A DNA stretch of 64,000 nucleotides from Ideonella dechloratans (GCF_021049305.1 NZ_CP088081.1:124001-188000); one strand, 5' to 3'; shown: positions 24,636 to 33,564, counted from the first letter of the stretch. Notes: generated from the letters alone by a model not told the origin. A program made the numbers and translations.

Positions 24636-25528
24636 GCGCGACCACGCCTGCTTCCGTCCCTGCCGATGCTGCCGCGCAGTGGGCCTATCCCGCGCTCTTT
24701 GTGCTGCTGTGGAGCACCGGCTTCATCGGCGCCAAGTTCGGTCTGCCCGATGCCGGGCCGCTCACCTTCCTGAGCTGGCGCTACGCCGCCGTGCTGTTGC
24801 TGATGGGCGCGGTGGTGCTGTGGGCCCGTGCGCCCTGGCCGCGTGCGCCGCGGGCCTGGCTGCACATCGGCGTCTCGGGCCTGCTGGTGCACGGGGTGTA
24901 CCTGGGCGGGGTGTTCACCGCCATCGGCCGCGGCCTGCCGGCCGGCCTCACCGCGCTGGTGGTGGGCCTTCAGCCGCTGATCACCGCGCTGGGCGCCAGC
25001 CTGCTGCTGGGCGAACGGCTGCGGCCGCCGCAGTGGCTGGGCCTGGGCCTGGGGCTGGCCGGCGTGGGTCTGGTGGTGGCGCAGAAGGCCCATGCGGCGG
25101 CCGGGGCGCCCCTGCTGCCCATGCTGGCGCCGGCGGTGCTGGCGCTGCTGGGCATCACCGCCGGCACCCTGTACCAGAAGCGCTTCTGCCCCGCCTTCGA
25201 CCTGCGCACCGGCGCGCTGATCCAGTTCGCGCCCTGCCTGGTGGCCACGCTGGCGCTGGCCGCGGCCACCGAAAATCTGCAGGTGCGCTGGACCGGCCAC
25301 TTCGTCTTCGCCCTGGGCTGGCTGGTGCTGGTGCTCTCGCTGGGCGCGGTCAGCCTGCTCAACCTGCTGATCCGCCGCGGCAGCGCCGTGCATGTGGCCA
25401 GCCTGTTCTACCTCACGCCCCCCACCACCGCGCTGATCGCCTGGGCCCTGTTCGGCGAGACCCTGCATGGCCTGGCCCTGGTGGGCATGGCCCTGGCGGT
25501 GATCGGGGTGTGGCTGGTGCGGCGCTGA
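24632..25528 (+). CDS. EamA/DMT-family transporter
   Basis: 298 residues with about ten predicted membrane helices and two EamA repeats, beginning PALFVLLWSTGFIGAKFGLP and repeated from about residue 155. Family members export amino acids or other small metabolites across the inner membrane; the substrate here cannot be told. The ATG overlaps the LysR stop. Confidence 0.9.
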   Translation: MSATTPASVPADAAAQWAYPALFVLLWSTGFIGAKFGLPDAGPLTFLSWRYAAVLLLMGAVVLWARAPWPRAPRAWLHIGVSGLLVHGVYLGGVFTAIGRGLPAGLTALVVGLQPLITALGASLLLGERLRPPQWLGLGLGLAGVGLVVAQKAHAAAGAPLLPMLAPAVLALLGITAGTLYQKRFCPAFDLRTGALIQFAPCLVATLALAAATENLQVRWTGHFVFALGWLVLVLSLGAVSLLNLLIRRGSAVHVASLFYLTPPTTALIAWALFGETLHGLALVGMALAVIGVWLVRR

Positions 25529-25561
25529 GCCTGCACCGTCCTGTTCACTACACTGCAACGC

Positions 25562-26164
25562 ATGGCAAACAGACTCTCGCAGATCGCCACCCGCACCGGC
25601 GACGATGGCACCACCGGCCTGGGCGACGGCCAGCGCGTGCCCAAGCACCACGGGCGCATCGCCGCCATGGGCGACGTGGACGAGCTCAACTCCCACCTGG
25701 GCGTGCTGCTGGCCGAGCCGCTGCCGGCCGATGTGCGCGAGCTGCTGGTCGTCATCCAGCACGAGCTGTTCAACCTGGGCGGCGAGCTTTCCATTCCCGG
25801 CTACACCCTGCTCAAGGACGAGGCCGTGGCCCGGCTGGACGCTGCGCTGGCGCACTACAACGCCCAGCTGCCGCGCCTGGCCGAGTTCATCCTGCCGGCG
25901 GGCACGCGCAGCGCGGCGCTGGCCCATGTGGCCCGGGCCGTGGCCCGCCGCGCCGAGCGGGCGGTGGTGGCCCTGGCCGCGCAGGAGGCGGTGAACGAGG
26001 CCCCGCGCCTGTTCCTCAACCGCCTGTCGGACCTGCTGTTCGTGCTGGCCCGCGTGCTCAATCGGGCCAACCTCGACGGCCTGGGCGGCGACGATGTCTA
26101 CTGGCGCAGCGAGCGCCTGGCGGCCCAGCAGGGCGAGACGGACGACGTTCCCGACGGCACCTGA
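25562..26164 (+). CDS. Cob(I)yrinic acid a,c-diamide adenosyltransferase, PduO type
   Basis: 200-residue ATP:cob(I)alamin adenosyltransferase that makes adenosylcobalamin. The ATP loop TRTGDDGTTGLGDGQRVPK is at residues 11-29, followed by VDELNSHLGVLLAE and the C-terminal ARRAERAVVAL with NRLSDLLFVLAR. It starts 33 bases after the transporter gene. No cobalamin riboswitch is visible in that short gap. Confidence 0.94.
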   Translation: MANRLSQIATRTGDDGTTGLGDGQRVPKHHGRIAAMGDVDELNSHLGVLLAEPLPADVRELLVVIQHELFNLGGELSIPGYTLLKDEAVARLDAALAHYNAQLPRLAEFILPAGTRSAALAHVARAVARRAERAVVALAAQEAVNEAPRLFLNRLSDLLFVLARVLNRANLDGLGGDDVYWRSERLAAQQGETDDVPDGT

Positions 26165-26200
26165 GCTGTTTGGCGACCGCAGGCGGCGTAAGCCGGTGAA

Positions 26201-26217
26201 GGGTCCCGCCGGGACCC
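26201..26217 (+). other. Hairpin in leader of exported-protein gene
   Basis: GGGTCCC-GCC-GGGACCC forms a perfect 7-bp stem, enclosed by an outer CCGGT/ACCGG stem (about 26193-26224). It lies 20 bases before the start of the downstream gene. The role is unknown. Confidence 0.4.
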
Positions 26218-26236
26218 GTGACCGGAGTCTCGCGCC

Positions 26237-27379
26237 ATGTCGCCGTCCCTGTTGTGCTTCCCCTGGCCCGCCCTGGCACTGAGCCTGGGCCTGTCCCTGC
26301 TGCCGTCCTGCGCGACAGCCCAGCCCGCTGCCGAGGCGGCCCCGACGGCATCGTCGCCGGCCGTCGCCCCCTTGCCCGTGCCCCAGGTGGCGCCGCTGGC
26401 CGCCCTGCCACCAGACGGCGTGGATGTCGAGGAGGGGCGGCGGCTCCAGGGCCTCACGCAGGTCGCCATCGCCGGCGTCGCACTGTATGTGGTGACGGAG
26501 GCCGAAGGCGGCGCCAGCGCCGGGGCCGCCCTGCACGGCGGCATGGCCACGGCCAACACCTCGCTCAAGGTGACGGGCCTGGATCCGCTGCGACTGCAGG
26601 CCCTGGCCGATCTGGCGCGGGCCCGCACCGAGGCAGCCCTGGTGGCGCGGGGCATTGCCGTCATGCCCCAGGCCCAGCTGGCGGCCCTGCCGGCCTTCGC
26701 CGAACTGCAGCAGGTGGCCGACACCGCGCCGCTGGCTTTCGATGCCCAGGGTGGCAAGGGCCAGGCCTACAGCGCCAGTGGCCTGCCATTGCTGCACCGC
26801 GACGAGATGGCCTGGCTCTCCCGGGCCAGCGGCACCGGGCTGCTGGGCGCCATGACCGGCAGGTTCGAGGATGCCTATGTCGCGCTGGGTGACAAGATGT
26901 CCGGCGGCTTCAAGACCGGGCGCGTCGAGCCGGCGCTGGAGCGCCTGGGCCAACAGGCCGGCATGCCGCTGGTGCTGGTGCGGCTGGTGCTGACGGCCGC
27001 CCAGGTTCAGGGCAGTGGCAGCCGCTGGGGCTTCACCGCCGGCACCGAGACCCGCAACACCCTGCTGATGCCGGCCTGGACCAACCGCATCCTGGTGCGC
27101 CGCTCCGGGGGCGACTATGCCCGCGTGTCGCTCAAGAAGGGCTGGGCGTCCGAGGCGGGTCTGGGCGAGCTGGTGGACGTGACCACCACCGGGCAGAAGG
27201 CCGTCTCGGTGCTGACCACGGCCTTCACCCTGCTGGCTGCGGCCAATGGCGTGGGTCGCGGCGTGAGCAGCAGCAGCCAGTCCTATGAGCTGCGCAGCAG
27301 CCCCGAGGTCTTCGACGCGGTGGCCACCCCGCAGGTGGAGGCCACGCTGGCCAGCCTGACCCAGGCATTGGCGCCTTGA
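26237..27379 (+). CDS. Predicted exported/lipoprotein of unknown function
   Basis: 380 residues. The N-terminus ALSLGLSLLPSCATAQP could be a lipoprotein signal (Cys at about 25) or a cleaved signal peptide. A Pro/Ala-rich stretch follows, then a body containing GRRLQGLTQVAIAGVALYVVTE and a C-terminal hydrophobic segment (QKAVSVLTTAFTLLAAANGV). No family is recognised. It follows the adenosyltransferase gene after 72 bases and is convergent with the ECF sigma gene. Confidence 0.7.
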   Translation: MSPSLLCFPWPALALSLGLSLLPSCATAQPAAEAAPTASSPAVAPLPVPQVAPLAALPPDGVDVEEGRRLQGLTQVAIAGVALYVVTEAEGGASAGAALHGGMATANTSLKVTGLDPLRLQALADLARARTEAALVARGIAVMPQAQLAALPAFAELQQVADTAPLAFDAQGGKGQAYSASGLPLLHRDEMAWLSRASGTGLLGAMTGRFEDAYVALGDKMSGGFKTGRVEPALERLGQQAGMPLVLVRLVLTAAQVQGSGSRWGFTAGTETRNTLLMPAWTNRILVRRSGGDYARVSLKKGWASEAGLGELVDVTTTGQKAVSVLTTAFTLLAAANGVGRGVSSSSQSYELRSSPEVFDAVATPQVEATLASLTQALAP

Positions 27380-27397
27380 GTCTGCGCGTGGCGGGCC

Positions 27398-27976
27398 TCA
27401 GCCGCCGCCGGCCAAGTCGCGTTGCAGCCAGGCGCGCGCCAGTGCCCAGTCGCGCTTGACGGTGGCGGGCGACAAGCCCATGGCCTCGGCGATTTCCTCG
27501 ATCTCCAGTCCACCGAAGAAGCGCAGTTCCACCACCTTGGCCGCGCGCGGGTCCAGGGCTTCGAAGGCCAGCAGGCTGTCGTGCACCGCCAGCACATCCC
27601 GGTCGGGCCGGTCGCTGAACTGTTCCAGGCCCGAGAGTGTCAGCGGCTCCAGTTCGGCCGCCCGCTTGTCGGCCCGGCGCGCTTCTTCGTGGTTGACCAG
27701 GATGCGCCGCATCATTGTCGAGGCCACAGCCAGGAAGTGGCCGCGGTTGCGCCAGGCGGTGCGGTTCTGTTCGGCCATGCGGAACCAGGCCTCGTGGGTC
27801 AGCGCGGTGGCGCTCAGCGTGTGGCCGGCGCGCTCCCGCCGCATGTGGCTGCGCGCCATGCGTCGCAGCTCGTCATAAAGCAGGGCGAACAGGCGCTGGC
27901 TGGCGGCGGGATCGGGCTGGTCCAGCTGCTGCAGCCACTGGGTCAGGGAAGCGTCGTCGTTGGCGGCGGCGGACAT
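27398..27976 (-). CDS. ECF RNA polymerase sigma factor (TIGR02999-like)
   Basis: 192 residues. Region 2 reads LYDELRRMARSHMRRERAGHTL with ALTHEAWFRM; region 4 reads LELRFFGGLEIEEIAEAMG (as VVELRFFGGLEIEEIAEAMG) and TVKRDWALARAWL. This matches the sigma subfamily commonly found beside Ser/Thr kinases. The ATG directly precedes SAAANDDASLTQWLQQL. It is divergent from the kinase gene, with 86 bases between the starts; no anti-sigma gene is adjacent, so the kinase may be the regulator. Confidence 0.88.
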   Translation of the reverse strand: MSAAANDDASLTQWLQQLDQPDPAASQRLFALLYDELRRMARSHMRRERAGHTLSATALTHEAWFRMAEQNRTAWRNRGHFLAVASTMMRRILVNHEEARRADKRAAELEPLTLSGLEQFSDRPDRDVLAVHDSLLAFEALDPRAAKVVELRFFGGLEIEEIAEAMGLSPATVKRDWALARAWLQRDLAGGG

Positions 27977-28062
27977 CGGGCCTGCTTGCGCAAAGTGGTG
28001 TGTGTCCGATTGTTGCCCGATGCGATGATGCGCGAAACCGGCAGACAGGGGAGGGGAGCCCG

Positions 28063-30825
28063 ATGAGCCGCAGTGAAGAGGCCGCCCACTGGGCGACCGT
28101 GAAGGGGTGGCTGGCCCAGGCGCTGGCCTTGCCCCCGGCGCAACGCGCCGATTGGCTGGCTGCGCTGCGCGCCAGCGGCGAGGTGCCGACCGCGGTGCTG
28201 GACGAGGTGGCCAGCCTGCTGGCCCATCTGCCCACCGACGACGAGACCGGCACCGGCGCGGACCGTTGGGGGACCCCGCTGTGGGCTGGGCTGGAGGTGC
28301 AGGCCTTGGGTGATGACCGCCCATCCGCGCCCGACGACCCCTTGCTGCAGGTGGGCGAGCGCCTGGGCCCCTGGGAGGTGCTCGGCCTGCTGGGCCGGGG
28401 CGGCATGGCCGAGGTGATGCTGGCCCGCCGGGCCGATGGCGCCTGGGAAGGCGAGGCGGCCATCAAGGTGCTGCGCCGGGGCATGGATTCGGCTGCCATC
28501 CTGGCCCGCTTCGCGCTGGAGCAGCGGGCCCTGGGGCGGCTCAGCCACCCGCACATCGCCCGCCTGCTGGATGCAGGCCGCACCGCGCAGGGCCAGCCCT
28601 ACTTCGTGATGGAGCGGGTGCAGGGTCTGCCGATCGACCAGGCCTGCGCGGGCCGCAGCCTGGCGCAGCGGCTGGCGCTGTTCCTGCAGCTGGCCGATGC
28701 CGTGGCCTTCGCCCACCGCCAGCTGCTGGTGCACCGCGACCTCAAGCCCAGCAATGTGCTGGTCACGCCCGAGGGCCAGGTCAAGCTGCTGGACTTCGGC
28801 ATCGCCAAGGCGCTGGAACCGGGCCCGGCCGATGCCGGCCTGACCGAGGCCGGGCCGCGCCCCTTCACGCCGCACTACGCCAGCCCGGAGCAGGTGCGGG
28901 GCGAGCCCATCGGCACCGCCACCGACATCTACAGCCTGGGCGTGCAGCTCTATGTGTTGCTGACCGGGCTGCGCCCCACGGGCCGCGGCGCCACCACGCC
29001 GCAGCAGGCGGCCCGCAGCGTGCTGGAGGAAACGCCCACGCGGCCCAGCGCGCTCAGCCCGCAGGACGTGGCCGACCCGCAGTGGCTGCAGACGCGCCGC
29101 CATCTGCGTGGCGACCTCGACAACATCCTGCTCAAGACGCTGGAGAAGGCGCCCGAGCGGCGCTACCCCAGTGTGGAGGCCCTGGCGGCGGATGTGCGCG
29201 CCTATCTGGACGGCTACCCCGTCTCGGCCCGTGCGCCCGGCTGGCGCTACCGGGCGGGCAAGTTCGTCGGCCGCCACCGCCTGCCGGTGGCGCTGGCGGC
29301 GCTGGCGCTGGTGTCGCTGTGCAGCGGGCTGGGCGCCGCCCTGTGGCAGGGCCAGCAGGCCCGCCAGGCCCGTGACGAGGCCCGCGCCCAGCTGGCCGCG
29401 CTCAAGGGCATCACCACCGAGCTGGTTTTTCGCTATGGCGACACCACCACCACCCTGCCAGGCGGCCCCCAGGCCCAGGAGGCCATGCTGCGCGAAACCC
29501 TGGCTCAGCTGGAGAGCCTGTCGCGCCAGCTGCCCGGTGACCGCGACCTGCAGGCCTTGATCGCCTCCACGCTGGGCCGGCTGGCCGAGCTGCAGGGCAA
29601 CCAGACCCTGGCCGCCCCCGAGCGTGCCGACGAGGCGCGGGCCACCGTGGCCCGCGCGCTGGCGCTGGGCGAGGCGCTGTGGGAGAGCCACGGCCGAGAC
29701 TGGCGCTTTGCCGTCTGGCATGGTCGCACCCTGGCCATCCAGGCCCAGCTCGACCGCCTGCGGGGCGAGCCCGCTCAGGGCGTGGCGGCGTTGCAGCGGG
29801 CCATCGAGCGCATGGGCCAGGCCCTGGCCGGCGAGACCAGCGTGCCGGGGCGGGCCCATCTGCTGGCCGTGCGCAGCGGGGCGCTGCTGCTGCGGGCCCA
29901 GCTGCACGACCAGGTGACGCTGGCCAGCCTGAACCAGCCGCAGGCCGCGCTGCGCGATTACGCCCTGGCCGAGCAGGACCTGCGCGCCATGCTGGCCGAC
30001 ACGGCGATGCTGGCCGAGCTGGACCGCCAGGCGGTACCGGGCGATCCGGCCACCGAGGCCTATCTGAGCCACCAGCTCGGCACCGTGCTGGGGGGGCGGG
30101 CCCTGGTGCATCTGCGGCTGGAGGACCTGCCGGCCATGCGGCGCGAGGCGGAGGCCGCGCTGGCGCTGCGGCGCGCCAACGTGATCCGCGAGCCGCGCAA
30201 CCTGGGCTGGCGCGACGGCCTGATGGTGGAGGCTAACACCCTGTCCATCGCCCTGATCCGCCTGGGCGAGGCCGGCCCGGCCTTGGAGGCTGCGCGTCTG
30301 GCCTGGGAGACCGCCGCGGCCCTGGCGCGCGAGCAGGGGCCAGCCAGCAAGTGGGCCGGCGCGCCGCCTTTCCTGGCGCCGCAGTGGGGGCGGGCCCTGG
30401 CCCTCAACGGCCGCCATGCCGAGGCCTTGCCGGTCTACGACCTGGCCATCGCGCTGTGGGCCGAGCGCCTGGCGCAGGGCGCCAACCACAATGCCCAGCG
30501 CCGCCAGGCCTGGGTGGCGCTGCTCAAGGCCCGGTCGCTGGCCGCGCTGGGCCAGCGCGCGGCCGCGCTGGCCCTGGCCCAGCGGGCCGTCCAGGCGCTG
30601 CAGCCGCTGCAGGACCATCCGGAGCAGGGGCGGGATGCCTTGCTGGCCAGCGCTGAAGGGGCGGCCCTGCTGGCCCAGCTGCAGCCCGCCCAGGCGGCCG
30701 TCTGGCGGCAGCAGGGCCTGCTGGCGCTGGCGCGCGCCCAGGCACTGCGGCCGTTGGCTGAAGACCACCAGGTCCTGCGCCAGAAGCTCTCCGTTGGGGG
30801 ACTGCAGAACCTGCGCCGACCGTGA
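28063..30825 (+). CDS. Transmembrane serine/threonine protein kinase with helical-repeat C-terminus
   Basis: 920 residues. A short N-terminal region precedes a Hanks-type kinase domain (about 100-385): LGRGGMAEVML, the Lys of AAIKVLRR, HRDLKPSNVL, DFGIAKAL and YASPEQ are all intact. One membrane helix (about 405-428, VALAALALVSLCSGLGAALW) is followed by a large Ala/Leu/Arg-rich helical region, probably TPR-like and periplasmic. The start has GGGGAGGGGAG upstream. The divergent ECF sigma factor and the topology suggest an envelope-to-sigma signalling pair; the target is not known. Confidence 0.88.
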   Translation: MSRSEEAAHWATVKGWLAQALALPPAQRADWLAALRASGEVPTAVLDEVASLLAHLPTDDETGTGADRWGTPLWAGLEVQALGDDRPSAPDDPLLQVGERLGPWEVLGLLGRGGMAEVMLARRADGAWEGEAAIKVLRRGMDSAAILARFALEQRALGRLSHPHIARLLDAGRTAQGQPYFVMERVQGLPIDQACAGRSLAQRLALFLQLADAVAFAHRQLLVHRDLKPSNVLVTPEGQVKLLDFGIAKALEPGPADAGLTEAGPRPFTPHYASPEQVRGEPIGTATDIYSLGVQLYVLLTGLRPTGRGATTPQQAARSVLEETPTRPSALSPQDVADPQWLQTRRHLRGDLDNILLKTLEKAPERRYPSVEALAADVRAYLDGYPVSARAPGWRYRAGKFVGRHRLPVALAALALVSLCSGLGAALWQGQQARQARDEARAQLAALKGITTELVFRYGDTTTTLPGGPQAQEAMLRETLAQLESLSRQLPGDRDLQALIASTLGRLAELQGNQTLAAPERADEARATVARALALGEALWESHGRDWRFAVWHGRTLAIQAQLDRLRGEPAQGVAALQRAIERMGQALAGETSVPGRAHLLAVRSGALLLRAQLHDQVTLASLNQPQAALRDYALAEQDLRAMLADTAMLAELDRQAVPGDPATEAYLSHQLGTVLGGRALVHLRLEDLPAMRREAEAALALRRANVIREPRNLGWRDGLMVEANTLSIALIRLGEAGPALEAARLAWETAAALAREQGPASKWAGAPPFLAPQWGRALALNGRHAEALPVYDLAIALWAERLAQGANHNAQRRQAWVALLKARSLAALGQRAAALALAQRAVQALQPLQDHPEQGRDALLASAEGAALLAQLQPAQAAVWRQQGLLALARAQALRPLAEDHQVLRQKLSVGGLQNLRRP

Positions 30826-30918
30826 GCCGTAAGGCCCGGGCTTCCGGCGTAAGCAGGGGAGAGGTCGACCGGCCGTGGTGGTCGGCACCTTGGCAACCCC
30901 GCTTCACAGGAGTCCCCC

Positions 30919-31437
30919 ATGTCCGTTTCGAAGATCCGTCGCCTCGCCACAGCTGCCCGGGCTGCAGCCACGGGCTGCGCCATCTGCTCCGCCGCGCTGC
31001 TGAGTGCCTGCGGTGGTGGCAGCGATGACCCGGCCACCGATGGTGGTGGCACAGGCACCACGCCGCTGACCTTGAGCTGCAACACCGCGGCCTACCAGGC
31101 AGGTGCGGTGGCGTTGCCCACGGCCGACCAACTGGCCGCCTACGCGGGCACCTTCCAGGTGACCGAGGGCCACTACGATGCGGCCTACAACTTCGTCGCC
31201 AGCGGCAGCGGCACCCTGGTGATCGCACCCAACGGGGCGGTCACCTACCAGGGCACGGCCTACACCCCCAGCTCGGCCTGTATGGACGCGGCGGTGGGCC
31301 CGTACGGCCAGCTGCTCTACCTGTTCGTGGGGCAGGGCCATCTGGAGATCGCCACGGCACCGCAGGCCGGTCTGGGCCAGGCCTGGGGCTCCTCGCCCGT
31401 GGATGGCACGACCATCCTCACCAACGGGACGAAGTGA
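30919..31437 (+). CDS. Small lipoprotein of unknown function
   Basis: 172 residues. The signal ends in LLSACGGGSDD, a lipobox with the lipidated Cys near residue 33. The body contains LPTADQLAAYAGTFQVTEGH and ends without a membrane segment. CAGGAG precedes the start. It follows the kinase gene after 93 bases; the leader can fold into an extended hairpin (about 30863-30901). Confidence 0.7.
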   Translation: MSVSKIRRLATAARAAATGCAICSAALLSACGGGSDDPATDGGGTGTTPLTLSCNTAAYQAGAVALPTADQLAAYAGTFQVTEGHYDAAYNFVASGSGTLVIAPNGAVTYQGTAYTPSSACMDAAVGPYGQLLYLFVGQGHLEIATAPQAGLGQAWGSSPVDGTTILTNGTK

Positions 31438-31459
31438 GGCGAGGCGCAGCTCAGGGGGC

Positions 31460-32584
31460 TCAGCGGGCCCGGCGGGCCTTCACCGCGTCGCTGAGCACCT
31501 TGAGCATGCCCACCGAGTCGTCCCAGCCGATGCAGGCGTCAGTGATGCTCTGGCCGTAGCACAGCGCGCGCGGGTCGTCCTTGCCGGGGCTGAACTTCTG
31601 CGCGCCAGCCACCAGGTTGCTTTCCACCATCACGCCGAAGATCTGGCGGCTGCCGCCGGCCAGCTGGGCGGCGATGTCGCGGGCCACATCCAGCTGGCGC
31701 TGGTGCTGCTTGCTGGAGTTGGCGTGGCTGCAGTCCACCATCAGGCTGGGGTGGAGCTTGGCGGCTTCCAGCTCGGCGCAGGCCGCACCCACATGTTCGG
31801 CGTCGTAGTTGGGCGTCTTGCCGCCGCGCAGGATGACGTGGCAGTCCTTGTTGCCGCCGGTGCGCACGATGGCGACTTGGCCGTTCTTGTGCACCGACAG
31901 GAAGTGGTGCGGCCGGCTGGCGGCCTGGATGGCGTCAAAGGCGATGCGCAGGTTGCCGTCGGTGCCGTTCTTGAAGCCGATGGGGGCCGAAAGTCCCGAG
32001 GCCAGCTCGCGGTGGACCTGGCTTTCGGTGGTGCGCGCGCCGATGGCGCCCCAGGAGATCAGGTCGCCGATGTACTGCGGGCTGATGGTGTCCAGGAATT
32101 CGCTGGCCGCCGGCACGCCCAGGCGGTTGATCTCCAGCAGCAACTGGCGGGCGATGCGCAGGCCCTCGTCGATGCGGAAGCTCTGGTCCAGGTAGGGGTC
32201 GTTGATCAGGCCCTTCCAGCCCACCGTGGTGCGCGGCTTCTCGAAGTACACGCGCATCACGATCTCCAGCGTGTCCTTGTACTCCTCGCGCAGGTCCTTC
32301 AGTCGGCGGGCGTAGTCCACCGCGGCGGCCGGATCGTGGATCGAGCAGGGCCCGATGATGACCAGCAGGCGGTCGTCCTTGCCGGTCATGATGTCGCGCA
32401 CCGCATGGCGGGTGTGCTTGACCAGCTTTTCGACCGGCGTGCCCGCGATGGGGAAGAAGCGGATCAGGTGCTCGGGCGGCGGCAAGGGAATGACCTCCTG
32501 GATGCGCTCGTCGTCCGCCTCGCTGGTGCGGTTGCTGGGGACCAGGGCGCGTGCGTCGATGGGTGTGGTGGCTTTGGCGTTCAT
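31460..32584 (-). CDS. aroG: 3-deoxy-7-phosphoheptulonate synthase (class I DAHP synthase)
   Basis: 374 residues, first step of the shikimate pathway (PEP plus erythrose 4-phosphate). Visible are LLVIIGPCSIHDP, YFEKPRTTVGWKGLINDP, RTTESQVHRELASGL and VDCSHANSSKQ, all typical of AroF/G/H. Expression appears to be controlled by attenuation: a Phe/Tyr/Trp-rich leader peptide and an intrinsic terminator lie just upstream, the terminator ending 32 bases before the start codon. It lies downstream of, and in line with, the sulfotransferase gene. Confidence 0.95.
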   Translation of the reverse strand: MNAKATTPIDARALVPSNRTSEADDERIQEVIPLPPPEHLIRFFPIAGTPVEKLVKHTRHAVRDIMTGKDDRLLVIIGPCSIHDPAAAVDYARRLKDLREEYKDTLEIVMRVYFEKPRTTVGWKGLINDPYLDQSFRIDEGLRIARQLLLEINRLGVPAASEFLDTISPQYIGDLISWGAIGARTTESQVHRELASGLSAPIGFKNGTDGNLRIAFDAIQAASRPHHFLSVHKNGQVAIVRTGGNKDCHVILRGGKTPNYDAEHVGAACAELEAAKLHPSLMVDCSHANSSKQHQRQLDVARDIAAQLAGGSRQIFGVMVESNLVAGAQKFSPGKDDPRALCYGQSITDACIGWDDSVGMLKVLSDAVKARRAR

Positions 32585-32615
32585 CGGGGTTGCTTGCAGT
32601 GGGCCAGGACCGGCG

Positions 32616-32647
32616 AAAAAAAAACCGCCGGGGGTTCCGGCGGTTTT
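32616..32647 (-). terminator. Attenuator terminator upstream of aroG
   Basis: On the minus strand the RNA has an 11-bp stem (AAAACCGCCGG paired with CCGGCGGTTTT) around a 5-base loop, followed by nine T residues in all. A segment within the leader ORF, CTGGCGG (32700-32694), can pair with the terminator 5' arm CCGCCGG, giving a mutually exclusive antiterminator. Confidence 0.9.
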
Positions 32648-32667
32648 CTGGGAGATTCGCGTGGGGT

Positions 32668-32748
32668 TCAGGTGCGCGCGTTTGCCTCTCCAGCCGCCAG
32701 ACGGGGCGAGAACCAGTAAAAGGCAAAGAAAAATCGTTGGGCACGCAT
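32668..32748 (-). CDS. aroG leader peptide (attenuation)
   Basis: A 26-residue ORF beginning MRAQRFFFAFYWFSPRL. Codons 6-13 hold five Phe, one Tyr and one Trp, the composition expected of a stalling leader. Pausing there would leave codons 17-19 (CTG GCG GCT) free to pair with the terminator 5' arm and allow readthrough into aroG; unimpeded translation would cover them and let the terminator form. The layout parallels E. coli pheA and pheS leaders. No strong ribosome-binding site is visible before its ATG, and a GTG immediately precedes it. Confidence 0.88.
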   Translation of the reverse strand: MRAQRFFFAFYWFSPRLAAGEANART

Positions 32749-32769
32749 CACGAGGCCGAATGTATCACA

Positions 32770-33564
32770 TCAAGTCGGCAGGTAGCCGTACTGTTTGCAG
32801 CCTTTCTGGCAGAGCTTGCGCACCAGGGCCTTTTCCTGCGGGGACAGCACGGACTCGTCCGCATGACTGACCTCCTTGACAGACATGCCTTCGAACCAAC
32901 TCGCATCGAACGGCTCCTCCAGAAATTCGCACAGCTTGGCCAGCTCACCCATGGGGTCGGCCGTGAAATCCTCGTAGCGCACCTCGTGCATGCGCTTGGG
33001 ATAGGCCCGACGCAGGGTCGTGATGTTCTCGATGGCTTCACGCCAGTAGTTGGCGGCGCCCAATGGCTCGAACTTGTTCATCACCTTGCCCAGCCGCAGG
33101 CTGGCGGCCACTTCCACCGGATTGCGCACGATGTGGACGAAGCGAACTTCTTTCCAGTCGCCCAGCATGCCGGCGCCGTAGACGTTCTGCGGGGTCTTCT
33201 CGAACCAGCGTGTGGCGCCAGGCTTGTTCTTGGCGATGTAGAGGGCCATGTAGCGGTCGCAGAGGTCGCGACGGGTGGTCGACTTGGCAAGGATGTCGGC
33301 GAACTCGGCTTCGCTGATCCCGTCCATCTCCCGGTGCTTCCGCAACACCGGGTTGGTCTGGACGATGCGAGCGTAGGCGGCCGAGCCGAAGGGTTCTGGC
33401 CAGCGGTAAAAGTGGGTCTCCTCCGGACAAGCCAGATGGGGATGACAGCGCAGCAGATTCCTCAGCATCGTGGTGCCGGAGCGCACGCAGCCGATGACGA
33501 AGAACGGGGCGGGCCGGCGGGGTTGGGAGCCGGCGGGGGATTCGGAGGGTTCTGCAGCGTTCAT
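32770..33564 (-). CDS. PAPS-dependent sulfotransferase
   Basis: 264 residues. The 5'-phosphosulfate loop FVIGCVRSGTTMLRNLL is near residue 23, and the 3'-phosphate motif VRNPVEVAASL lies around residue 110. Family members transfer sulfate from PAPS to carbohydrate, lipid or peptide acceptors; the acceptor here is unknown. The start MNAAEPSESPAG has no clear ribosome-binding site. It ends 22 bases before the aroG leader peptide, so the aroG promoter must lie inside this gene or upstream of it. It is divergent from a sulfatase. Confidence 0.85.
   Translation of the reverse strand: MNAAEPSESPAGSQPRRPAPFFVIGCVRSGTTMLRNLLRCHPHLACPEETHFYRWPEPFGSAAYARIVQTNPVLRKHREMDGISEAEFADILAKSTTRRDLCDRYMALYIAKNKPGATRWFEKTPQNVYGAGMLGDWKEVRFVHIVRNPVEVAASLRLGKVMNKFEPLGAANYWREAIENITTLRRAYPKRMHEVRYEDFTADPMGELAKLCEFLEEPFDASWFEGMSVKEVSHADESVLSPQEKALVRKLCQKGCKQYGYLPT

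Noticed and set aside
25529..25561. Cobalamin riboswitch before the adenosyltransferase
   Set aside because: The gap is only 33 bases and has no B12-box-like sequence.
24494..26953. Open frame of 819 codons antisense to the transporter, adenosyltransferase and exported-protein genes
   Set aside because: It crosses several well-supported genes and shows only low-complexity His/Gln/Gly sequence.
27943..30888. Open frame of 981 codons antisense to the kinase gene
   Set aside because: Composition artefact opposite a kinase with intact motifs.
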